Positions 35,106 through 46,216 are shown, counted from the first letter of the stretch. The stretch is 64,000 nucleotides of DNA from Adiantum capillus-veneris (GCA_014529385.2 CM043948.1:22529451-22593450); one strand, 5' to 3'. Program-made: numbers and translations. Notes: generated by a model not told the origin, from the letters alone.

Positions 35106-35145
<40 letters not shown>
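35106..35145. repeat. Poly-G homopolymer, 40 bases
   Basis: An uninterrupted run of 40 G, long enough to form stacked G-quadruplexes. Such runs are rare in plant nuclear DNA and are error-prone in assemblies. Confidence 0.9.
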
Positions 35146-35146
<1 letters not shown>

Positions 35147-35540
35147 GTTCCTTCACTATTGAGTGCCACATGGCATGGAATAAATCTCATAGACAAGAAC
35201 TAGTGCACAATGTTGGGGTATATATAGAGGAAGAATGGCGCTCCATGAAGCATCACAAGGCGCAAGAGCTCTTGAAGCCCATGTGCCAAGGTGTTCCGTC
35301 AGCTATTTCCATGTAGGTGATGAGCCTTGGTGATGACAGAGACACCACCCGTTGTTGGTGGTGGAGGTGGTGGCATTGTCATTGATGTCAATCCTCTATC
35401 AAGTGCTATCAATAGCATAGTTTTGACACCATGCCCAATTGACAGCCCTTGAATAAGGATGCATTTACACCGCTTGGGTCCCCCAATCAACAGCCCAACC
35501 CTTATGCACAAGGGAAGGTTGGATTAGCGAGTTGTCATGT

Positions 35541-35919
35541 AAGTCCTCTTTCGGGGCCTAAATGGATCCCTAAAAATCCTGGCAAACTCTTGAACTCATT
35601 GTCCACAACCCAAGCACCAATTTTGGACCATGAACCAACAAATCTATCAATCATAACATTGAATTTTGGCACAGTGTGAGTTTTTTGGAAGCCATAAAAT
35701 ATGCATAAGTGGAGCTAATTTGCCATATCATGCCCGTTTTGAACCCAATTGGAGCCCAACAAAATCTATCCCAAAATCAAATCCCAACATTTTGACATGG
35801 TTTCTTGAATTATATCACATTCATCATGCTCGACCACATCGGGCAAATGCACCAAGCATTAAAATGTATCAACTTAGAAAAAATGTATAATTGCTATTTG
35901 ATTCTTGATTTTCTCACTA
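35541..35919. repeat. Dispersed direct repeat, left copy
   Basis: Aligns by eye with 38926-39309 over about 375 bp with perhaps a quarter of positions changed. Shared blocks include CCAACAAAT.T.TCAATCAT.ACATTGAATT and CAAATCCCAACATTTTGACAT. The pair could be the LTRs of an old element spanning 35.5-39.3 kb or two scattered repeat copies. Confidence 0.6.
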
Positions 35920-36378
35920 TGCCTGCAAAACGGCTCAACATTCACCCCTCTAAGCCTCTACACCAGCTTATGCCAACTGCTTCAAAATCTACATGGATAA
36001 AATTTGTGACCACCCAACCATTTACCCACTATAAACATGTTGTGACTTATCAATATATACCCAAACTTCATCATATGGTAAGCAAAATCTTCTATAGGAG
36101 GGAAAGATCAAAACTTTAATGTCAACATAGTTCGCTATCTGATTCTTGATTTTCTTTCTATGCCTGCAAAATGGCTCGACATTCACCCCCTTTGAGCCTC
36201 CACATTGTCTAGCATATCCACCAGTATCAAAAAGTGCATGGATAAACTCTATAATTACCCAACCATTTACTCATTGTAAACAGGTTGCGGCTTATCAATA
36301 TATACACAGAAACTTCATCATATGGTAAGAAAAATCTCCTATAGGATGGAAAGCTCGGAACTTTAATGCCAACATAGT
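35891..36378. repeat. Tandem duplication, unit about 240 bp
   Basis: Copy 1 at 35891-36130 and copy 2 at 36131-36378 share ATTCTTGATTTTCT..CTATGCCTGCAAAA, AACCATTTAC, and AACTTTAATG.CAACATAG. Divergence is moderate. It adjoins the left dispersed repeat. Confidence 0.8.
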
Positions 36379-36448
36379 CGGGATACAATAACCAATAAAT
36401 CCCGTGAACTACCACAAACCATAGGCATCATAGCACCCTCTTGGATCG

Positions 36449-36544
36449 AATGGCATAGACCATAGATCATAAGCAATATAATATTCACCTAGGTCAAATG
36501 GCATAGACCATAGATCATAAGCAATATAATATTCACCTAGGTCA
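36449..36544. repeat. Recent tandem duplication, 48 bp x 2
   Basis: The 48-bp unit starting AATGGCATAGACCATAG is repeated with no difference that I can see, and the next six bases begin a third copy (AATGGC). It is a young slippage or replication event. Confidence 0.92.
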
Positions 36545-36849
36545 AATGGCTTCAAAAGAAACTACCCAAACTCTTGATCAACATAACACTGTTCTCAATG
36601 ATTCAATATCAACCAATCATGAAACAAGTCTATCCTTCATACCTTAAACAATGTAACACCATAGCATGCATCCAATATCATGTATCCATACTGAATATGC
36701 TTCCTAGAAACTCTAGATATGCTTGGTTCAAACATCATAAAAAACGCATAGCATTGATGATCCTTACAGTTACTCAGGACTTTTTGTGGATCAAAATAAA
36801 GCATCCATTTCCAAATGTTAATTGGAAATAATATTAGCATGCATATAAG

Positions 36850-37600
36850 AGCAATCATTCCCTTGTGATGGCAACTATAGCATCACTAACACAATCATCA
36901 ATAGATAAAACACCATAAGGCAACCAAGCCTTGCATACACTCCAAGAAAACTAGCATAGAACTACTTATAATTTTGCTTCCCTTGCAACATCGGTAAACA
37001 AATGGGTGCACCATCTTCACCCCCTCTGCCTTTGGAATCATCAAGCATCTTTTGACAATATAATTCCACACCATAGACATCTCCAATTGGAATTTGTTGA
37101 AAATCACCATGGAGAAACACCATTTCCTGAGTAAGTTCATCCACACCATCAGCATCTAGAAATGCAAGTACAACAACATCCTCTTGAATGGTAGAATCCT
37201 ATACATATAGTCATCATCTGCCAAAAACCTTTGAATTCTTACTTTATACAACTTTTCATAAAGCATAGGGATAGAATCTTCCTTGATATCTTCCAGTGCA
37301 TCCATCCATCTAAAGCATAAGTCATACATACAGACTTATCTATGCACAATTTCATTGCCTAGGCTTCTTCAAAAGATCATCTGTCACCTAAAGACCCATC
37401 CCCACTTTGCAATAACCTATTCTGGACCTCCTCTAGATAGGCATTCCCATCAATAGGGGTATCTTTATTGGTTGAATGATGAGCATATAGACCACATAGG
37501 AAACCAATGCAAGAACCTATGTTTGCTGCAGAAGAAGTGAAAGCATGTCATAATGGTGCAAAATAGGATGAGGATGTAGTTCATATGTATCATTTGACAC
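36850..37600 (-). pseudogene. Decayed coding relic of unknown family
   Basis: On the minus strand long protein-like pieces can be read in adjoining frames. They are ANIGSCIGFLCGLYAHHSTN and AYLEEVQNRLLQSGDG (about 37540-37400), DALEDIKEDSIPMLYEKLYK with IQRFLADDDYMY (about 37299-37201), then EDVVVLAFLDADGVDELTQE, MVFLHGDFQQIPIGDVYGVE and LYCQKMLDDSKGRGGEDGAP down to about 36962. Charged/hydrophobic spacing is like a real protein, not a chance frame. At least three frame breaks occur. I do not recognise the family. It lies between the two dispersed direct repeats, so it may be cargo or an ORF of that old element. Confidence 0.45.
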
Positions 37601-38925
37601 ATACATGTTATTCTACATAGTAGTCAACTTGTAACAAATGTCCTCTATCAGATTCAAAGGTTCTTTGCATATCTGTAGAAAGTCCATACTCATGGTATCC
37701 GTCTGTAAACCATTTATAGAACATTAGCCACCATCATTGACCTCATCACTAGGATTTCCAATGATTCTGCTTTAAGCATCTTTGAATAATTTTATCCGCT
37801 TCAATTTAGATTTTCAATGGCCTTTCAACCTCTAATACACTCTATAAAGCATTAATGTGGAAAAATAATTATATTGAAGACATGCATCTGTTAATGTATA
37901 GAACTTTGCTAGAATAGGTTTCTTAGAATCTATCCCACTTGGGTATGCTTTGAATCTATTATTAGAGCTTCATCTTGCTCATATTTGTATCCTAGATCCA
38001 TAGCCATATGATCATTGCTTTCTTGTAGAACGGCCTTTTGAAGTACTCCAAATAGATTCCATAATCTTTGGCAAGGTCTTGTACCTGCTCACATAAATCT
38101 GGAATTACCAACCACACAATAATTTGATTATAAGCACTTCAAGGACTCCTCGGGACCACACCTCTAGCTCATAGTATTAAAGGTATGGCCTATGGATCTA
38201 ACATTTAAAGATGTTTCACTCGACATGCATAGCATCAATGTTGCTTCCATAGAATCATCCAATTCTTTTTTCTTTGATTCTTGTTCTTCTTTAATAGTTG
38301 AAAGGTCATTAATCATCTAGATTAATTTAGCAAAATATTGTGTCTTTCAAACCTCTTCGGAGAAGTAGTTCAAGCTAACTTCTGTAATATTTTGTCAAAT
38401 TTGGTTCATTTATATTTTTGACTCCATCTTCGGTCTCTCACCCTGGTTACTTTCACATTGGGTTCACCAAAAACAATGTCAAAGTGTGTCATTGTGCAAG
38501 GGAGATCAGGAAGACGCTAGGCGTCTGACTATGAGACAAGTGAGAGGGGAGTAGAAATAGACAAAAGAGAGTGAAAATTTAGGTAATTAAATGCTTATTA
38601 CCAAAAGAAATAACAAATTAAGAATGATTTGTGAGAAATAGCAAAGAATTAGATCATACATTAATGCTAACTATAGTAGAAAACTATAAAATAAGACAAA
38701 ATTTGAGTCTACAATCCATACCCACTTCCAAATTATGATTCCCAATATCCAAGTTCAAACTTCAACCATACATGCAACAACCCATGAACACCTTGATGGT
38801 GTATTTCAAAACAAAAATTAAAACCCTATCATAACATAAATAATTTAGAAAAAGAGAAGCCCCACTTTACCCGTTGCTTGTGGCCTCAAATACCCCATCA
38901 CAAAAAGTGAATTGTTTTTACCATA

Positions 38926-39309
38926 AAGTCCTCTTTTGAGCCCCAATGGAGCCCTGAAAAACTCAACAAATTCCCAAGCTCATCTTGTAGAACCCAAGCA
39001 CTGGTTTTGGAGTGTGAACCAACAAATTTTTCAATCATTACATTGAATTGCTGCACATTGACAGTTTCAAAAGCCATAAATATGCAATAGTGGAGCTAAT
39101 TTGGTCGTATTGGGTTTTGGATTCGATTGGAGCCTAGTAAAATCCAGATTGATCCTAGAATCAAATCCCAACATTTTGACATTGTTTCCCACATAAATTT
39201 CCTCAGACTAATCATTTATGACATCATCTGACAAATGCAAGAAGCACTAAAATGTACCAACTTGGAAAAAATGCCTAATTGCTATTCAATATTTTATTTT
39301 CTCATCGTG
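38926..39309. repeat. Dispersed direct repeat, right copy
   Basis: Partner of 35541-35919, same orientation. The DNA between 37600 and 38925 shows no gene; a TTTGGTGAACCCAATG string near 38455-38470 (minus strand) may be a primer-binding-site-like trace. Confidence 0.6.
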
Positions 39310-39329
39310 CCCATAGCACAACAATGAGT

Positions 39330-39538
39330 ATATACCATGATAAGAGACTATGCACAATGGTCAATGTGAAACCACTAGTGAGTAAGTTTGCAAAAATAAA
39401 TGGCCCTGACTCTTGGTAGGTAGACCAAGTGGATGACATCTAGCTGTAGTACCATTGGCAAGAATCCACTACCTCGTGCAAAAAATGAAGGTGAGAAGTC
39501 ATCAAGGTGTACCACGTTAAGAGCTTGATATCTCAACA
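39330..39538. repeat. Decayed LTR of the copia B family
   Basis: The segment ends AAGGTGTACCACGTTAAGAGCTTGATATCTCAACA, comparable to the LTR end AAGGTGTAGAGCTCGACATCTCAACA at 19649-19675. Earlier parts show scattered matches such as CTAGCTGTAGTACCATTGGCA. It is much more diverged than the intact pair. Confidence 0.5.
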
Positions 39539-39960
39539 CATCACACATTTGGAAGCGGATTTGGATGGCATATTTGAGACATCAAATTTGGGGCTTTTGC
39601 ATCATTACTTGGGCATTCAGTTTATGCAGTGTGACAATGGTATTACATTATTTCAGACAAAGTATGTGCAAACTTTGCTAAGCAGATTTGGACTTGATGA
39701 TTGCAAGCCGATTGCCACTTCTATGGAGACAGATTTGAAGTTAAGTCTACATGATGCTGGAGATCATGCAAATGTTACCCTCTTCTAGGCAGCTATTGGC
39801 TGCCTCATTTATGTGTGCATTATAAGGCCAAATATTGAGTTTGTAGTCTCACAAGCAAGCAGATTTAAGCATAATCTAGGGTCTAAGCAGTGGCAAGCAT
39901 TTAAGAGGATCTTTCACTACTTGAGTGGCACTATACATCGTGGGTTGTTTTGTGGGTGAA
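39539..39960 (+). pseudogene. Copia A-family RT fragment
   Basis: HHYLGIQFMQCDNGITLF, LLSRFGLDDCKPIATSMET and LKLSLHDAGDHANVTLF are followed by a stop. The same family reading continues with AIGCLIYVC, NIEFVVSQAS, LGSKQWQAFKRIFHYLSG and RGLFCG. It is clearly related to the 16.5-kb copy but older or independently decayed. It starts directly at the end of an old LTR, which is not where RT lies in a normal element, so a rearrangement is implied. Confidence 0.7.
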
Positions 39961-41565
39961 AGAGAGTGAGGGAGCTAGGGGAATTGTTTTTAAACCTAGT
40001 TTCATAGCCTAGGGTGGCTCATTGCTATATGTGAATCTCCCTTGTAGAATATCTCTCTCTAGCCACATATTTCCATTGAAGATGGCAAAGTAGCAAAGAT
40101 TGGCTAGTGATAGGGATTGGTGTGACACTCTTTCCTTGCCCCACTAAGATCAATATTTATCAAGAGGCACTAGGCCCCTAGTAGATTGCAACAGCGAAGG
40201 TTATAGAAGCCTTGTGGTTTAGCAAATAAAGATGCCAAATTTAGATGTGTTCTTGGTCATAAAAACTGAGAGTACTTGACTGATTGACTTTGCATTACAA
40301 GGATTTTGGCTCCAAGGCTTCCTTGGATTCTAGTTTTTGCTTATGCTTATTGATATAGTGTGTTTTTATCACAGTCTATGACCTTTATTTGTAGACACAT
40401 GGTACATGTTCACTCTTTAGAGATGTATCTACATAATCTTTAAAAATCTAGAACTGATCCTCTTATCTCATATAGTGTCTTGTTGAGTTCCATTTTGATA
40501 TGGGCATGGGCACCACAAAAATAGAGAAAGATTGAGAGCTATCAAGATGGAACGAGTGCCAATTGTCAATCGCTTTTGGCATCTAAAGTGGATTAGTAAA
40601 CTTTGTGGATACATTAGGATTATCCTTATGGAAAGGCATGCACTTCAAAAGGATTAGTATCCTTGTATAATCTAAAGACAACTAAAGAACTTACTTTCCT
40701 GATTATATGTGTAGAGAAGTGATGTGAAAGAGTCCATACCTCAACTGTCAAAATCCTTTGGTTCTAAGGATCATAAAAAGCTCTAAAGTGCCCAAAATGG
40801 AAGATGAAAAATTAAGTTTGTCTGGAAAAGGGAACCACAAAACATGTAGCAAAGCTATAGGGAAAGACACTTTGAGAGAGTGGTGCTTGAATCAGGAAAG
40901 TAATCATATTACAATGGTGGAATCATGGCCACAAGTCAAGTCTTTTTCACACTCCTAAGGTTACAATAAAGTTGGCAGGACAGATGCATGGTACATTTTT
41001 TACAAAGGGATCGTATCATTTTTCATATTGAGCTTTTGTATCCACTCATCATTCTTTACATGTACTTCTTTTACATTTCACATAATGGTTTGTATTTACA
41101 TGATATGACATAAATTTTGAGGGATAAAAGATTTATATTGAGCATCTTCAAAGACAAAGCCATTCTAATTTGCACACATATTGTCCGCTTTTGATATCTC
41201 AAACAAACCTAGAAATCAAGAAACCTTCGAGAATTCACAAGAAACACTACGACGTCCAAATTTGAAGAAATCGTACAGAAAAGCAAGGAATGGATTCTTT
41301 TTCTTGGAAAAACCAAGGATTTTGATGAGTGGAAGCAAACACTCTTCAACATTTGATCCTCAGAAAGTGCTAATTGTGGGCTACCACCTAGCAGTCGAAA
41401 CACATTTTGAATCGAACCTGTGTAAGTGGTCATGAAAAGGCAAAGGTCTACACCCTTTTGTATCTTTTGGCTCCTCAAGGCAGAGAATGTGCTTAAGGCT
41501 TATTGTACATTCATTCATGAGATAATATAACTCTACCACTCACAATTGTGAATATGGCCCAAAAG

Positions 41566-41624
<59 letters not shown>

Positions 41625-42844
41625 GAGCACACTAGAGAGATAATTCTGTAACCTCTTGGGTGAGTTCATCTCTTGCCGATGTAATCATAGCCCTAGAAAG
41701 TTGTCATGGCTCGACACAGGCATGACAGGAACTTGAAATTTGTTTGCTATATTAATATAATATACTCATAGTTGTGAGTTTTGCCCCAAAAAAAATAAAA
41801 AATCAAAGCATAGCTTTTAGGTTTTAAGAAGACGTATAATAACAGTGCTAAAAATAACCTAGATTATGATTAATCGAACCCACAAATTTTGAGATTTGCT
41901 TCGAAATTTGAGGAGAAACCCGACAAAATTCAGAGAAATGTAGTGTAGAAACCTTTGAGTATAGTCAAATCACCCCTTATATCTACTAACATAATATGGC
42001 GGAAGGGGGGATCCCTTTACACGTGTCGCAATCTGCGACCTGAAGGCTAAAGTCCAAAATTAAAAAAAGCCTCTTTGCACGCGATAAAGAGGAAAAGAGA
42101 GAGGCTACCAAAGATCGAGAGGCCACCGAAGGCCGCCGGCCGTACTAGTATCTCATATGTAAGTTTTTAAAGTTTTTGGCAAAAAGTATTTTTTGGAGCA
42201 CATGATTATATTGAAAAGTTTTTGTTTGTCTCGCACAAACAAAATAGATTATAGAGGCACTGGTCAAGGGAGTTAGAATTCCAATCCCACACAAAATAAA
42301 GGCATTGAAATTTGCATATATGTCTTACGTGTGAGGAGGAGAATGGCTCATGTGGCACCTCAAGGAGGTATGTGCTTTGAAGAAAACAATTGCACACATA
42401 GTCGAGTTCTCTTCTTTAAAAAATAAGGGAGTCTTTAACCCAAAAAAACAAAATCAATTTCCTCATTGAAGTCCTAGGAGTCATTGTCATTAAAAAAAAT
42501 ATCAAAACATGGCTATGAGCTTATAAGAAGACATGTAAGTTTTTCTTTTTGAGCAACTCACTATCTATCCATTTTAAATTAAATCGGTGTAGAGATCAAG
42601 AGAAACATCCAAATGGAAACTCAAGACGTATGCATGGAGCCTTAGTTTGAGGGTTGATTTTGGATGGGCACCCTTGCCTTTCAAATTTGTAGGATTTTGT
42701 GCCTGGTTTTATAAGATAGCTCACATTTGAATTTTGCACCCGATACAATCGGGCTATTCTCACACGGTTGTTAGTCTGCCATAGCGTGCTTCATGGGGGT
42801 GCTGTCGTTGGAGAGACAACACGTTTTAATTGAGTCAAAGTTTC
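39961..42844. other. Non-coding interval with an AT microsatellite
   Basis: No supported gene. Short open frames at 40758-40958 and 41181-41478 lie on both strands and show no motif. Confidence 0.4.
41568..41622. repeat. (AT)n microsatellite
   Basis: Uninterrupted AT run of about 55 bp. Confidence 0.95.
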
Positions 42845-42923
42845 GAGCGAGCTTTTTTTCTAATTTTCTCTGCTAAGCAAAGTTAATAAAAAAAGCAGAG
42901 AAAATTAGAAAAAAAGCTCGCTC
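42845..42923. repeat. Perfect 30-bp inverted repeat with 19-nt loop
   Basis: The arm 42845-42874 is the exact reverse complement of 42894-42923; with one mismatch the stem extends a few more bases outward (GTTT...). The loop is 42875-42893. It could be the core of a small foldback element or a hairpin-forming transcript; there is no coding context. Confidence 0.9.
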
Positions 42924-42969
42924 CAAACAGAGTTAGCTTCTAGAGTGATTTTTTTTTTGGAAGAGAGAC

Positions 42970-42971
<2 letters not shown>

Positions 42972-43016
<45 letters not shown>
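42972..43016. repeat. (GA)n microsatellite
   Basis: GA run of 45 bp, about 50 bp right of the inverted repeat. Confidence 0.95.
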
Positions 43017-43018
<2 letters not shown>

Positions 43019-44460
43019 AATAAAACTCACCCTAGTAGCTCCACTAATTTCATGAGCGAGAGTTTTTGGTAAAATACGGCATCTAAGGAATAGTCGAAAA
43101 AAGCTAACACTGGAGCTTGCTCAAAGATCTCGCTTGATTCGAATCTGCATTTGCATTTTAATTTTATGTCTCCTTGCTGCCAATGAGGCTTGAAAAACAT
43201 TAGGATCACTTAAGTTTGTACCATAGGTTTTAAATTGGAGCTTTTTTTTTAATAATTTTTTATGAGAGTTTTTTTAATTGCCTATTGGTAAAATTGAAGT
43301 TTCTCAAATTTGATGAATGTGTATAAGTGTGTGCGTGCGCGTGTTCGGTTCGTCCTCGCATCCTCTTTGGCCTCAAAGTCATGTCCATTTAAGTTAATCA
43401 AGATTATTTTATTTGTGACTCAAGGAGATAGATGTAGCTGTGTGCTTTGGGGCATGAAGCATAGTAGCAAAGTGCCATGGGCACATGGAATAAGCGACAT
43501 TGCACAACACTTGTCTCATGTTTGAGGCGTGTTTGCTACATGCAAAAAATAAATATCAAATCTTCTCATACATCATGTCTCATAAAGTACTGACATACAT
43601 AAAATGAGCCTCTTGTCAAAGTTATCTTTAAGCAAAGCTGAAAAAACAAGCCTTTAAAGTGAAGATAACCTTATTTACAACAAAGGCACAGAGTTAAAGT
43701 TTAGAACCCTTATGTTGCAGTAAACCTAGAGGATAGTAGTGATAAGAAAATACACCAAATGCTCTGTATATGGGACCATTCTTGCACTTTTTCTCCTTGT
43801 ATCACTCCCCTCCCTTATACTCATGTGTTACAATACGATAACCCTAAGTTAATCCCCTCTGTGAGTGTATCAGCAACAAAGAATCAGGGCCTAGATTTTT
43901 CCATGTTGCAATTGTTGGTTGCTCATGTCTACCCATTTGTGAGCAAAACACAAAGAATTCAAATGCATATAAGCCCCTTTTCTGAATCCACTTGTGAGAT
44001 AGATTAGAACAACCAACAACTCCAGCTGAAAGACATTTGCACAAACAATTGCAAGAGTAGGAAGTGGACTAAGGCAATGTTCAGTGGGCAAGCCTAAAGG
44101 AGTTATGCCTTCCATGTAGGTTGTGGTTTCTAAACTTGAAGACAAAAGTTTGCAGGCAAAAGTTACAATTGAGTCCCGGGTGAGAGCATACATGAGGCTT
44201 AGATATACAAAAAGGAACCACTGCCTAGGCATAGTTTATAGTTATTTTGATTGATAGCTATGTCTTTGTTGTGGTCACATGTTCGTCAGGCTGGGGTGGG
44301 CATAATTCTACCATGCTAGGCCAATTGTAACTGTGCAATTTTCAGCATAGTAGGGAAAGCAGTCGATCATAAGACATTTAATGATGTTAGTTATCCTTTG
44401 GTTGCTGCTCATTCCACTAGGAGATGCCGCCCCCGTAGCTTTGTTTTGCTTTGTTTTCAC
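43017..44460. other. Non-coding interval
   Basis: No gene recognised. The open frames seen on both strands at 43759-44232 contradict each other. Confidence 0.4.
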
Positions 44461-44568
44461 CTCCATGTGCCTGTTGTGACCAGTAGTAGCTGTTCTGCAT
44501 GTGATCATGCAGAACAGCTCCATGTGCCTGTTGTGACCAGTAGTAGTTGTTCTGCATGTGATCATGCT
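44461..44568. repeat. 57-bp tandem duplication containing a perfect hairpin
   Basis: CTCCATGTGCCTGTTGTGAC starts at 44461 and again at 44518; the second unit stops after CATGATCATGC-like sequence. Between them 44488-44519 folds as a perfect 14-bp stem (AGCTGTTCTGCATG and its complement) with a 4-base loop, so the hairpin's right arm overlaps the start of unit 2. Confidence 0.85.
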
Positions 44569-44580
44569 TGTGACCTAGGT

Positions 44581-44638
44581 GCGAACTGATGCGCACGCAC
44601 AATAGCGTGCGCATAGTTAACAATTACTGATAACTATG
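44581..44638. repeat. Two adjacent small inverted repeats
   Basis: GCGCACGC...GCGTGCGC with a 6-base loop is followed by GCATAGTT...AACTATGC. They lie about 200 bp upstream of the FAF-gene TATA box. Their role is unknown. Confidence 0.6.
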
Positions 44639-44840
44639 CTATGCGTGACCACGCTTTTAGCATGGAGGAGGCATACTTGCTCTCAAATAATGATTAAGCA
44701 CCTTTTCTCATTGGCATGTGAATGGGAAGTGCAATTGAGGTTGAAGCCTAGGCCTAAAGGCATGTGAGTGGGGGGAGAAATTGACGTCATTGGTGCTAGG
44801 TGGGATCTCTTTAAGGCGTTCTACTTGTAATGTTTGTCCC

Positions 44841-44849
44841 TATATAAAG
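44841..44849 (+). promoter_or_regulatory. TATA box of the FAF-like gene
   Basis: TATATAAAG lies 363 bp upstream of the ATG at 45212, giving a 5' UTR of roughly 330 bases if there is no 5' intron. Confidence 0.5.
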
Positions 44850-45001
44850 TCACGCGTTGAACCTCACTTTACCACATCCATTGCTTATCACATGTTGAGC
44901 TTGTTGGAACCATATCAAGTATATGTGTATCTTGGGAACCACTTTATAGGGGATCAAAGAGCACTTCTCAGTCTTTCTTTCTTCCTTGTTCTTACAGCTA
45001 C

Positions 45002-45148
45002 ATGCTCATTTCGCTGCTGAGGTGTATGTTTGTGTGTTTTTGTGTGTGTGTGTGTGTAGTTGTCAAAGCTTCTCTCTATCCACAAGCTTCCATGGCTCCT
45101 CAGAGTGGTGCTATGCCCCTTCCTTCCATAATCATTTGTGCATGCTAG
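45002..45148 (+). promoter_or_regulatory. Upstream ORF in the 5' leader, 48 codons
   Basis: ATG at 45002 reads in one frame through two further in-frame ATGs (45026, 45092) to TAG at 45146-45148, 63 bp before the main start. It crosses a TG repeat (about 45035-45058), giving a Val/Cys-rich stretch. If transcription starts at the TATA box this uORF would precede the main ORF and could reduce its translation. A 5' intron could remove it. Confidence 0.35.
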
Positions 45149-45211
45149 AGGTTCTCTGAAGTCTGAAGCTTAGAAATTGCTTGCTCTCATAATTAGCTCA
45201 TTCAAGGCATC

Positions 45212-46216
45212 ATGACTATCTACCCCCTCAGTGGGGCGTCCTGGCCTGCAAAGCAACAGTCCTCCTCCGCACTTGAGGAAGCTCATGGCTATGGCCTAAG
45301 AGCTCTCGAAATGCAAATGCAAGTGCATCCATCCTCATGTCAAGGCCCTCCCCGCCAATGGGAGCTTCGCCGAATTGCGACCTCTCCCATTCTCGACGCA
45401 GGTGATTACTGGTCCGATGCTTCTCTCTCCCTGCCACATCTTGCCTCTATGCTTCCACAAGTAGAAGAGAAGAAGAGGGTCACAACGCCACGGCGCTTGG
45501 TGAGCGAAGAGGCTCGCCGATGCTCAGACACGCGGGTGAGCAGTGATCATGAATTGGTCGAAGTCAAGCCGAGCAAAGCTTTTAGAAGATCCAGCACTTT
45601 CCCGCCTCCTCTTGACTCTCCTGCTCATCTGGCGTGTGAAGGTAGATATTCTTCTATGCAAACCGTAGAGAAGGTGTGCTTTACTTCTATAAGGAGCAAT
45701 GGTAGATTGATCGTCACAGCGACGCCCATAGCGGCGCAGCCTCTGCGACGCTTTCACTTGCAGAGGCGCAATGGCCGATTGCTGCTTCAATTGCATGTGG
45801 AAAGAAGGTCAACAGAAGAAAAAGAAGAAGAAGAAGAGGAGCGCCCACTTGCAGCAGAAGTAGAAGAGGGTGACCCAATTGCAAGAGAAGGCAACCCAGT
45901 TCCAGAAATGGTTAGAGCAACGAGCCCATTTGCGCAAAATGGGAAAGAGAGGGCAAGGAAGGCGAGCCCTCAATCATATGAGGATTTAGTGGAGGAAGAT
46001 GATGCAGAGAGAGTGAACGGGAAAGTGAGCCTTTACACCAAGGTGCTAAAGACCTTGGAGTGCGATGCTTTGAATGATTCTACGGAAGGTTTTAGCCCCA
46101 TTCAGCAGCTCCACGTCAAGTATGGCAGAAGAAGCAGTGCAGGCGTTGCCTCGTTTCTTCACAAGTCTCTAACTAGAGTCAGGCCTCTCCACATGCTCAC
46201 CATTTGGCAGTCCTAA
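45212..46216 (+). CDS. FAF-domain (FANTASTIC FOUR-like) protein
   Basis: A single 334-codon exon with no stop. Residues 128-195 match the FAF domain layout: a FPPPL motif at 130-134, a first NGRLIVTATPI strand block at 163-173, and a second RRNGRLLLQL block at 185-194. A Glu-rich run (residues 202-210, EEKEEEEEE) follows directly, as in many FAF proteins. The rest is low-complexity and probably disordered. In Arabidopsis FAF proteins restrain shoot meristem growth and influence WUSCHEL expression; transfer of that role here is inference. ATG at 45212 is the first in this frame after the leader. The minus-strand frames inside (45228-45437, 45524-45796) are shadows. The gene stands alone between transposon-rich intervals. 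Confidence 0.72.
   Translation: MTIYPLSGASWPAKQQSSSALEEAHGYGLRALEMQMQVHPSSCQGPPRQWELRRIATSPILDAGDYWSDASLSLPHLASMLPQVEEKKRVTTPRRLVSEEARRCSDTRVSSDHELVEVKPSKAFRRSSTFPPPLDSPAHLACEGRYSSMQTVEKVCFTSIRSNGRLIVTATPIAAQPLRRFHLQRRNGRLLLQLHVERRSTEEKEEEEEERPLAAEVEEGDPIAREGNPVPEMVRATSPFAQNGKERARKASPQSYEDLVEEDDAERVNGKVSLYTKVLKTLECDALNDSTEGFSPIQQLHVKYGRRSSAGVASFLHKSLTRVRPLHMLTIWQS

Noticed and set aside
36962-37144. FLHGDFQQIP as a copia RT block (FLHGDL)
   Set aside because: Only FLHGD is shared; the neighbouring residues (no QMDVK before, no EVYM after) do not fit copia RT.
43759-44232. Open frames on both strands near 44 kb
   Set aside because: No motif, contradictory strands, no promoter or splice evidence.
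44488-44519. Perfect 14-bp hairpin as a transcription terminator or microRNA precursor
   Set aside because: Rho-independent terminators are bacterial, and the stem is too short for a plant microRNA precursor.
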